From Mycolicibacterium nivoides (GTDB taxonomy: Bacteria; Actinomycetota; Actinomycetes; Mycobacteriales; Mycobacteriaceae): a stretch of DNA of 64,000 nucleotides. The stretch lies in the NCBI RefSeq assembly GCF_003855255.1, contig NZ_CP034072.1, forward strand, positions 2,255,238 to 2,319,237, written 5' to 3'. The notes under the pieces are model-generated. The model searched no databases and was not told the origin of the DNA. It was given only the letters and a program-made list of their open reading frames with translations. A program made the translations under genes and the position numbers. Of this stretch, positions 55,959 through 62,217 are shown piece after piece (position 1 is the first letter of the stretch; each line of letters starts with the position of its first letter).

Positions 55959-56525
55959 ATGAGCACAGGCGAGCTCTCGGCCACCCAGTCGCGCACCCGT
56001 GGTGCGATCATCGAGGCCGCCGCCGTCGTCCTAGCTGACGACCGGACCGCGACGTTGCCCGATATCGCCAAGGCGGCCGGGGTCGGCCGCACCACGGTGC
56101 ACCGTTATTTTCCCGACCGGGAAAGCCTGATCAACGCGACAATTCTCGACTCGGTGCAGGTGGTGACCAACGCCGTGGCCGCTGCCGCACCTGAGGACGG
56201 CTGCGCGATCGAGGCGATGCGGCGCGTCATCAACGCGATGATCTCGGTCGGTAACCGGCTGCTGTTCCTTTTCGACGACCCCAACGTTCTTCGTGGCCTG
56301 CCACCCGAGGTGGTGCCCGACAACAGCTATCTCACCACCCTGATCGAACGCGGCCAGGCCGAAGGCGTGTTCGATCCGGAATCGAGCACACAATGGCTCG
56401 AACACGCGCTCTACGGTCTGGTGATGTGGGCGTGCCAGGACTCCAAGGACGGCCTGATGCCGCAGCACGCGGCCGCGCCCGCCGTCATCCGCACCTTCGA
56501 GCGCGGGGTGCGTTGCCGCGATTGA
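55959..56525 (+). CDS. TetR-family regulator downstream of mmpL
   Basis: 188 residues. The N-terminal TetR HTH (about residues 13-58) has Leu-Pro-Asp-Ile-Ala-Lys-Ala-Ala-Gly-Val-Gly and Val-His-Arg-Tyr-Phe-Pro. The C-terminal ligand domain is unremarkable. It lies 22 nt after mmpL on the same strand, so it is probably cotranscribed and regulates the MmpSL pump by feedback. MmpL5 systems are more often under the MarR-like Rv0678, so TetR control would be a variant. No convincing operator was found near mmpS. Confidence 0.85.
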   Translation: MSTGELSATQSRTRGAIIEAAAVVLADDRTATLPDIAKAAGVGRTTVHRYFPDRESLINATILDSVQVVTNAVAAAAPEDGCAIEAMRRVINAMISVGNRLLFLFDDPNVLRGLPPEVVPDNSYLTTLIERGQAEGVFDPESSTQWLEHALYGLVMWACQDSKDGLMPQHAAAPAVIRTFERGVRCRD

Positions 56526-56544
56526 CGCGGTACCTGCCGGACAG

Positions 56545-57192
56545 TCACCTCCGCCAGAACAGGTGATGGGTGACCGCGCCTCCGGGGCTGGGCACGACGT
56601 CGTGGTGGAACCGGTCGTTCAACTCATCGGGTGACTCCCACAGACGCGACCCGCTGCCCAACTCGGCGGGCGACACCGCCACATGCAAGGTGTCGACCAG
56701 GTCGGCGTCGAGGAACTCCCGGATGGTGCTCGCTCCCCCGCCCAGCCGAACATCCTTGTCCTGCGCGGCGGCCCGGGCCTGCTCCAGCACGGTCGCCGGA
56801 TCGGCGTTGACGAAGTGGAACGTGGTGTCGGACAGGCTGAACGACGGCCGCTCGTGGTGGGTCAGGACGAACACCGGGGTATGGAACGGCGGCACGTCAC
56901 CCCACCAGCCCTGCCAATCGTGGTCCTGCCATGGGCCACGGTAGGGACTGAACTTGTTGCGGCCCATGATCTCGGCGCCGATGTTGTTGGCGAAGTCCCG
57001 GGTGAGGTAATCGTCGAGGCCCCGACTGCCGCCAGGCTCCGTCCGGTTGGGCCAGCTTGCCGTCGCGCCGGCCCAGGCGAACATCTTGCCCGGGTCGGCA
57101 TGACCGAACGGGCGCTCAAAGCTCTGATCGTCGCCGGCGCCGAATCCGTCGCTGGAGACGTTGAAATTCTGGACTTTGAGCAGTTGGGTCAC
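56545..57192 (-). CDS. Dihydrofolate reductase-family (RibD C-terminal domain) protein
   Basis: 215 residues. The DHFR/RibD-C fold is suggested by the early Phe-Asn-x-Ser-x-Asp-Gly strand-loop, Gly-Arg-Asn-Lys-Phe around residue 77, Pro-Val-Phe-Val-Leu-Thr-His-His-x-Arg near 105 and Leu-Gly-Gly-Gly-Ala near 148, the NADPH-binding Gly-rich turn. These stand-alone proteins are common in actinobacteria and the substrate is usually unknown; true DHFR activity is not implied. GTG start. It lies 79 nt downstream of mbtM on the same strand and converges with the TetR gene. Confidence 0.8.
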   Translation of the reverse strand: MTQLLKVQNFNVSSDGFGAGDDQSFERPFGHADPGKMFAWAGATASWPNRTEPGGSRGLDDYLTRDFANNIGAEIMGRNKFSPYRGPWQDHDWQGWWGDVPPFHTPVFVLTHHERPSFSLSDTTFHFVNADPATVLEQARAAAQDKDVRLGGGASTIREFLDADLVDTLHVAVSPAELGSGSRLWESPDELNDRFHHDVVPSPGGAVTHHLFWRR

Positions 57193-57271
57193 GTGGTCTC
57201 TCCCGTTCGGTCAGCAGTGGATGCTGATTGGACTCGGGACGAGGGTAAAACTCATCGCGCGGACCAGGCGG

Positions 57272-58837
57272 CTACCGCGCCGCCTCCAGTTGGCGACGGA
57301 CCTCGAGGCGCCGGAGTTTTCCTGACGACGTGCGTGGCAACGATCCCGGCGACATCAGCACGACGTCGGCAGGCGTGACGCCGCACACCGACACGACCCG
57401 CCGGATCACCGCGCTGCGGGTGGTGTCCTGCTCGGTCCCGATGAACTCCGCTGCCACCAGAAGCCGCGATTGCGCGGCGCCGGATTCGGTGCCGACCGCG
57501 ACCACCGCTCCTTCACGGACGCCGTCCACCTCGCCGACGACCTGCTCGATCTCGGTCGGGAAAATGTTGCGCCCAGCGATCGTGATGATCTCTTTCAGGC
57601 GGCCACAGATCACCAGCGCACCGTCGACGAGGTAGCCGATGTCGCCGGTCGGGAACCATTGGCCGTTGCTGCCCGCGTCGGCAGGTGTATCCCCCAGGTA
57701 GGACGTCATCATCGACGAACCGCGGATTTCGACTTCCCCGGATTCACCGGTCTCGTCGTGTGCAGACGGGACGATACGAATCTCCATGCCCGGCACCGGA
57801 CGACCCAGCAGTGCGTAGCGCCGGGCGGTGTCCGCAGCGTCCGGAATGTCGATGCGCAGGCCTTCCCCGGGCGCGGGGATGGTCACCGCGCAGGTCGACT
57901 CGGCCATTCCGTATGAGGGCGCCATGGCGCCCGCGTCGAAGCCGAACCGGCTCATGCCGATGGCAAATCGATCGACTCCCGCACAGTCGACGGGTTCACC
58001 ACCGTTGATCGCTATCCGCAGTGCGCCGAGATCGACGTCGGAGACGCGGTTGGCGAATCGGCCGAGCACTGAGTAACCGAAGTTCGGACCCGCAGTCAGG
58101 GTGGCGCGTGATTCGGACAGCCATTCGGCCCACCGGAGCGGCGCGGCCGAGAACGCGCCCGTCGGGGCCAGCCACAGTGACCCGCCGGACATTGTCGATG
58201 TCAGCACCATCGCCAGGCCCATGTCGTGGTAGATCGGCAACCAGGAACACCCGACGTCGTTGTGGCCCAGCGATAATCGCTGGCTGACGGACAGGATGTT
58301 GTTGAGCACGGCCTCCGGTGCCAGCACTGCAGTGCGTGGAGTTCCGGTGGATCCGGCGGTCCCCTGCAGGATGGCCACGTCGGCACTGTCGGGATACCGC
58401 AGATGCGTCGATGTCGGCGTGCGGGCGGCATCGGCGATGTCGCACACCGCCAGCGGGGACCCTGCGTCCTGAAGCAGTTGCAGGGTGGCGCCGTAGCTGA
58501 ACACCGTGGTCACGCCGATACTGCGGAACCGGGCCAACGTCGCCTGCGCCCACTCCGATGGTTCGGCGCCGCGTTGGGGACGCGGAAGGATGGACACCCC
58601 CGAACCTGCCAGCCACGAACCCTGAATGGCGGCAATCAATTCCACTGTCGGTTCGCCGACCAGTCCCACCGCACCAGGCTGGTCCCGGCCCAGCAGATAG
58701 GCCGCAATGCTCTCGGCGATTCCGTGCACCTCGGGCCACGGACGCCGCTGCCAGGTATCGGTCTCGCGATCCAGGACCACCAGGTCGTGCGGTGAGCCGA
58801 CCATTGCCTCGCGCAGGGCTCCTGCGAGCGGGTTCAC
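57272..58837 (-). CDS. mbtM: Mycobactin fatty acyl-AMP ligase MbtM (FadD33)
   Basis: 521 residues. An adenylating enzyme with P-loop Gly-Thr-Ala-Gly-Ser-Thr-Gly-Thr-Pro-Arg at 159-168 (Arg in place of Lys), the FAAL-type Ser-Trp-Leu-Pro-Ile-Tyr-His-Asp-Met-Gly-Leu block, Tyr-Gly-Met-Ala-Glu-Ser-Thr, and the C-terminal Lys in Thr-Ser-Ser-Gly-Lys-Leu-Arg-Arg. The sequence follows the Rv1345 protein closely from memory. It activates the acyl chain for loading on MbtL, the lipid tail of mycobactin. The GTG start overlaps the mbtL stop by 4 nt. Confidence 0.92.
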   Translation of the reverse strand: MNPLAGALREAMVGSPHDLVVLDRETDTWQRRPWPEVHGIAESIAAYLLGRDQPGAVGLVGEPTVELIAAIQGSWLAGSGVSILPRPQRGAEPSEWAQATLARFRSIGVTTVFSYGATLQLLQDAGSPLAVCDIADAARTPTSTHLRYPDSADVAILQGTAGSTGTPRTAVLAPEAVLNNILSVSQRLSLGHNDVGCSWLPIYHDMGLAMVLTSTMSGGSLWLAPTGAFSAAPLRWAEWLSESRATLTAGPNFGYSVLGRFANRVSDVDLGALRIAINGGEPVDCAGVDRFAIGMSRFGFDAGAMAPSYGMAESTCAVTIPAPGEGLRIDIPDAADTARRYALLGRPVPGMEIRIVPSAHDETGESGEVEIRGSSMMTSYLGDTPADAGSNGQWFPTGDIGYLVDGALVICGRLKEIITIAGRNIFPTEIEQVVGEVDGVREGAVVAVGTESGAAQSRLLVAAEFIGTEQDTTRSAVIRRVVSVCGVTPADVVLMSPGSLPRTSSGKLRRLEVRRQLEAAR

Positions 58838-59097
58838 GCTGCGCTCCTGCGGTCGATCACCGACTGCAGATCGCCGACGGTCCGGCAGGTGATGAGGTCT
58901 TCCTCGCTGAGTTGCACACCGAACTTCTCCTCGATGCTCACCAGGCCCACGGCGAACGACACCGAGTCCATCCCGAGGTCGTCGACGAGGCGCGTACTGG
59001 CACTGAGTGACTGACATGGCAGTTCGAGATCGTCACGCAGGATGGAGACCAGCCCGTCGGTAACAGCGGGCGATGTCGGTGAATTGGTATCGGTCAT
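58834..59097 (-). CDS. mbtL: Mycobactin acyl carrier protein MbtL
   Basis: 87 residues, a four-helix acyl carrier protein. The phosphopantetheine Ser is Ser45 in Gly-Met-Asp-Ser-Val. The neighbourhood (Leu-Val-Asp-Asp-Leu-Gly before, Phe-Ala-Val-Gly and Ile-Glu-Glu-Lys-Phe-Gly-Val after) matches Rv1344. It carries the acyl chain activated by MbtM to the transferase MbtK. ATG 59097 is the start. The promoter region just upstream holds a partial iron box (59121-59139). Confidence 0.92.
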   Translation of the reverse strand: MTDTNSPTSPAVTDGLVSILRDDLELPCQSLSASTRLVDDLGMDSVSFAVGLVSIEEKFGVQLSEEDLITCRTVGDLQSVIDRRSAA

Positions 59098-59120
59098 ATG
59101 TGAGTATCCGGCTGGTCGAT

Positions 59121-59139
59121 GAGACCAAGCCTCACCTTT
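59121..59139 (-). promoter_or_regulatory. Partial IdeR iron box upstream of mbtL
   Basis: On the minus strand AAAGGTGAGGCTTGGTCTC matches 12 of 19 positions of the IdeR consensus TWAGGTWAGSCTWACCTWA, with 11 of the first 13. The second half is poor. It lies 24-42 nt upstream of the mbtL start, where an iron repressor would act. Mycobactin genes are known IdeR targets. Confidence 0.4.
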
Positions 59140-59169
59140 CGTTTCCGGTACGGATCAATTGATTTGGAA

Positions 59170-59188
59170 CCGGCTGTCGAGCAGCCGG
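59170..59188. terminator. Hairpin between mbtK and mbtL
   Basis: CCGGCTG (59170-59176) and CAGCCGG (59182-59188) form a perfect 7-bp stem around a 5-nt loop, 17 nt after the mbtK stop. ATCAATTGAT (59154-59163), a perfect palindrome, follows. The hairpin may attenuate readthrough from mbtK into mbtL, implying that mbtL has its own promoter. Confidence 0.4.
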
Positions 59189-59204
59189 ATTGAACAATCT
59201 GGCC

Positions 59205-59849
59205 TCAAGCCATCCATTTCCGGGCGGTGTCCCGGTCGAGTTGGTAGAGCGCCATCCTGCGGTTGGGCATCTCATGCTCGCCGAGGAACCGGCACCCGGC
59301 GAATTCGCACAACCCCCGCACCGTTGCGTTGCGGTGATCCGGGTCGAACATGATCCGCTGACAGTCGGGATCGGCGGCCAGGACGCTTGCGACGATTTTG
59401 GGCAGCAGCATCGGTCCGAGTCCCCTGTTGACCAATTCCTCGTCGGCAATCGCGCCGTGCAGCCCCAGATCGTGCGGCTCACTGTCGTACCGATCGGCGA
59501 TGGAATCTTTGGCGGCACGGTAGATTTCGAGGTAGCCGCGGTCCACCCCGCCGATGCTCAGGACGAGTGGTAGTGAATAGTCGCCCTCGACCTGCGCTTT
59601 CAGATGATTGCGCCAGCGCTCGACCGGCCAATCATATTCCCAGGTCTCGGCCAGGTGCGGCCGATTCATCCACTCGGCGATCAGCGTGGCGTCGTCATCG
59701 GTGGCCACCCGAACCTTGCTCGGCCGCAACAGTTGTGGAACTGGTGGCCCCGGGGCTTGCCGTACAGCGTCGGAAACGTCTGTGAGTTCCCGTGGAAGCA
59801 CCGGATAGTCCGGTGAGTCGCCATCGTGGCGCACCAGGGATTCGGCCAT
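59205..59849 (-). CDS. mbtK: Mycobactin lysine N-acyltransferase MbtK
   Basis: 214 residues of the siderophore-type GNAT family. The N-terminal stretch [10 protein letters not shown] and Trp-Glu-Tyr-Asp-Trp-Pro are diagnostic of MbtK/IucB-like acyltransferases. Asp-Leu-Gly-Leu-His and [10 protein letters not shown] form the acceptor and acyl-pantetheine site. It transfers the long acyl chain to the lysine N6 of mycobactin (Rv1347c). ATG 59849 follows AGGAGG; the in-frame start at 59882 would sit upstream of that site and is rejected. Confidence 0.93.
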   Translation of the reverse strand: MAESLVRHDGDSPDYPVLPRELTDVSDAVRQAPGPPVPQLLRPSKVRVATDDDATLIAEWMNRPHLAETWEYDWPVERWRNHLKAQVEGDYSLPLVLSIGGVDRGYLEIYRAAKDSIADRYDSEPHDLGLHGAIADEELVNRGLGPMLLPKIVASVLAADPDCQRIMFDPDHRNATVRGLCEFAGCRFLGEHEMPNRRMALYQLDRDTARKWMA

Positions 59850-60037
59850 AGCGCCTCCTGTCCGCGATGACACGTCGGTCACGCGCCGCGCTGCGTTCGA
59901 GCACGCGCATCACCAATTACGCTGTGCTGCAGCACTTCATCGCACGTCAAATGCCCATCCCCCTATGTTCGGCGCAGGTCAGAGGACGCCACCCATGTGT
60001 GTGCGCCACGCCCAGACCGCAGCCTCCTCAGATCAGC

Positions 60038-60056
60038 GAGGGTGACACTAACCAAA
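60038..60056. promoter_or_regulatory. Possible IdeR iron box upstream of mbtK
   Basis: GAGGGTGACACTAACCAAA matches 13 of 19 positions of TWAGGTWAGSCTWACCTWA, with the CTAACC half intact. It lies about 190 bp upstream of the mbtK start, which requires a long leader if it controls mbtK. Confidence 0.4.
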
Positions 60057-60343
60057 TCTCGTCCAGTGGTGGGAAGTCCCTTTCCGCACACAGTCCGAGC
60101 GCTGATGAAACCAAAAATATCCGTCAATATTCGGTGTGGTTTCAAAAACGCAGTACAACAGCTCTTTTCGCACCCTCAGGGGTGCTGCAAGCGTCAGTCC
60201 ACGACGGCCACACTTCGACTCGCGGGCGAGCCCGATGCGATGCAATCGGTATATCTCCGCGAACGCCCCCGCCAAACGAGTGGGGTGGTTGTGGTCGGTT
60301 TTCTCCGTCGGGGGCGCGTCTCAGCCAATTCCGCATCGGCGCA

Positions 60344-60371
60344 CCCACACCAGGTGTGGGCTATCCCACAC
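60344..60371. terminator. Three-arm hairpin region after the folP-like gene
   Basis: CCCACAC (60344-60350), GTGTGGG (60354-60360) and CCCACAC (60365-60371) lie in tandem with 3- and 4-nt spacers. The central arm can pair with either flank, giving two mutually exclusive 7-bp hairpins. It is about 60 nt beyond the folP-like stop on the minus strand, so termination is the simplest role. Confidence 0.5.
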
Positions 60372-60429
60372 TTCGCGGCTCGCGTTCGCCCGAATCGGCT
60401 CTCAGTCGCCATCCAGGATCTATCCGGCG

Positions 60430-61269
60430 TCACGGTACCGGCGGCGATCCCCAGATCGCCTGCAGCATTGCGATGGTGTCCATTGTCTCGACGACATCAT
60501 GAACTCGGATGACATCGACGCCCGCCGACCATGCGGGCGCGACAACGGCCAGCGATCCCGCCAGGCGGCCGTCCACTGCGCGTCCGGTGACGTTGCCGAC
60601 GAACGATTTTCGGCTCACCCCGACCAACACCAGAAAACCGTGATCGCAGAGCTCAGGAAGCCGGCGCAGCAACTCCAGGTTATGTCGAGGGGATTTGCCG
60701 AATCCGATGCCCGGATCGATCCACACCGGAGCGGCACCGCCTGCGGCAGCCGTCTGCGCGACACCGGTGACAAAGCCCGTCACCTCGCTGACCACATCCT
60801 CGTACTCCGGGAAGCCTTCGGCGAGGACGGGAACCGTGTGCGCGTGCATGCTCACGTAACCGACGCCGAGCCGCCCCGCAACGTCGCAGAGCTTGCCCGA
60901 GACGTCGTTGATGATGCCGGCACCGGCCCGCACCGCTTCTTCGGCCACCTCACGATTGCGCGTGTCCACCGAGACCGTGCCCAGGTGGGCGAGCCCAGCG
61001 ACGACTGGAAGCACGCGGTTGCGTTCCTCATCGATCGACACCGGTGTCGCACCCGGGCGAGTGGACTCTCCACCCACGTCCACCGCCCACGCCCCGGCTT
61101 CGAACATCCTTTGCCCTGCCGCGATCGCCAGTGCGGTGACGTCGAATCTGCTGTCGACCCAGAAAGAATCGGGAGTCGCGTTCAGCACCCCCATCACTTT
61201 CATCCGGGCCGGGCCGGTACGCGGCGATACCGTGACGCGACGGCGCTGGTTCATCTGCGACCCGATCAC
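60430..61269 (-). CDS. Dihydropteroate synthase-family protein
   Basis: 279 residues with the DHPS barrel. Recognisable are Asn30-Ala-Thr-Pro-Asp-Ser-Phe36, Asp-Val-Gly-Gly-Glu-Ser-Thr-Arg-Pro-Gly at 64-73, Asp-Thr-Arg, Asn-Asp-Val-Ser-Gly, Asp-Pro-Gly-Ile-Gly-Phe-Gly-Lys, Ser-Arg-Lys-Ser-Phe and Arg-Val-His-Asp. Loop 1 after Asp-Ser-Phe is Trp-Val-Asp-Ser instead of the usual Ser-Asp-Gly-Gly, so it is not standard FolP1 and may, like mycobacterial FolP2, lack normal DHPS activity. GTG 61269 overlaps the upstream MTHFR-like stop by 4 nt. Confidence 0.82.
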   Translation of the reverse strand: MIGSQMNQRRRVTVSPRTGPARMKVMGVLNATPDSFWVDSRFDVTALAIAAGQRMFEAGAWAVDVGGESTRPGATPVSIDEERNRVLPVVAGLAHLGTVSVDTRNREVAEEAVRAGAGIINDVSGKLCDVAGRLGVGYVSMHAHTVPVLAEGFPEYEDVVSEVTGFVTGVAQTAAAGGAAPVWIDPGIGFGKSPRHNLELLRRLPELCDHGFLVLVGVSRKSFVGNVTGRAVDGRLAGSLAVVAPAWSAGVDVIRVHDVVETMDTIAMLQAIWGSPPVP

Positions 61270-62213
61270 GACATCTGGGCGGGCGACCAGTAGGCCAACA
61301 TCTCGGCGAACGTTTCGAACGCCGGCCGGGAAACACCGTATGGGGCCTCAAAATGAAGACTCAGCGGGTATCCGAGATCGACCACCCCGTCGATGACCCG
61401 CTTGTACAGGTCGATCAGTTGTCTCCGCTTTGCGTCGGGCTCGCTCGCCGCCAGCCCTTTCACGAAGGCCTGCTCCTGCACAACGGCGCGATTGCCCGGG
61501 TCCTGGATCAGCCAATCGATGAGGCCGACCCTGTCCTCCAGCTTCGGAACGAAACCGAACGACAGCAAGATCTCCGGCCGGTGGTCGCTCTCTCGGGTGA
61601 ACTGCTTCAGGAACCCGACCACCGCATCCGAATAGAGGAGCTGGGTCATGGCGAACGTGGCTCCCTTGTCGCATTTGAACGCGAAGCGGGCCTGCTCAGC
61701 GGTCCGGGTCGGGATCAGGATCACCCCGCGGTTCTCGACGAGACCGTCGAATTTCGACAATGCGTCCGTCGGTGCGACGCCGGAACCTTCGCCGTCGCTC
61801 ATCGTGCGTGGCACGCCGACGAAGATGACTCCATCGAAACCCGCCGCAGTCAAGTCGTTCAGCCGATCCCGCAATACCGCCTCGTCGGAGAATGACGTGA
61901 CCTGTGTGCACAACCCACGCACGCCCGGGAGGTGGGGCTGGATGGCCGACCAGTGATCGAGGACGTCCATCTTGGGCTTCATCTCGATGGGGCGGTCACC
62001 ATCCTCGGCGATCATCGCCGGGATCATGACGTGGCCGAGCTGTCCCCCTACACCGCTCTCCGTGGCCAGTCGCGCCACCTTGTGCGCCTCGTCCGCCGCA
62101 TGGCCGGCTCCACGGTCGAGGTTCGGTGGCACCAACTCGAGCGCAACGGTATTCAAGGGCACAGCTACCTCCGATTGCAGCAGCGAATCCTCCAGCCGGG
62201 TCAAAGCGTTCAC
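61266..62213 (-). CDS. Mycobacterial-type methylenetetrahydrofolate reductase
   Basis: 315 residues with a single barrel domain. Motifs Leu-Glu-Leu-Val-Pro-Pro-Asn near residue 25, His-Val-Met-Ile-Pro-x-Met-Ile-Ala-Glu-Asp-Gly-Asp-Arg near 60, Leu-Cys-Thr-Gln-Val-Thr near 101 and Met-Thr-Gln-Leu-Leu-Tyr-Ser-Asp near 188 fit the family annotated as mycobacterial-type MTHFR, which works without flavin and makes 5-methyl-THF for methionine synthesis. The start is uncertain: GTG 62213 lies 5 nt after the pyc stop, and TTG 62228 would overlap it. Gene order pyc-MTHFR is as I recall for M. smegmatis. Confidence 0.82.
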   Translation of the reverse strand: MNALTRLEDSLLQSEVAVPLNTVALELVPPNLDRGAGHAADEAHKVARLATESGVGGQLGHVMIPAMIAEDGDRPIEMKPKMDVLDHWSAIQPHLPGVRGLCTQVTSFSDEAVLRDRLNDLTAAGFDGVIFVGVPRTMSDGEGSGVAPTDALSKFDGLVENRGVILIPTRTAEQARFAFKCDKGATFAMTQLLYSDAVVGFLKQFTRESDHRPEILLSFGFVPKLEDRVGLIDWLIQDPGNRAVVQEQAFVKGLAASEPDAKRRQLIDLYKRVIDGVVDLGYPLSLHFEAPYGVSRPAFETFAEMLAYWSPAQMS

Positions 62214-62217
62214 CGGG

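Larger units (their letters stand above)
59850..60429. other. 580-bp regulatory intergenic region upstream of mbtK
   Basis: I see no convincing gene here; the ORFs present have no ribosome binding site or family pattern. The middle (60090-60150) is AT-rich and could hold promoters. It contains a possible iron box (60038-60056) and a three-arm hairpin region (60344-60371) just downstream of the folP-like gene. Confidence 0.5.

Noticed and set aside
60136..61293. 385-codon plus-strand open frame across the intergenic region and folP-like gene
   Set aside because: The second half mirrors the DHPS-family gene and the first half has no ribosome binding site or domain pattern.
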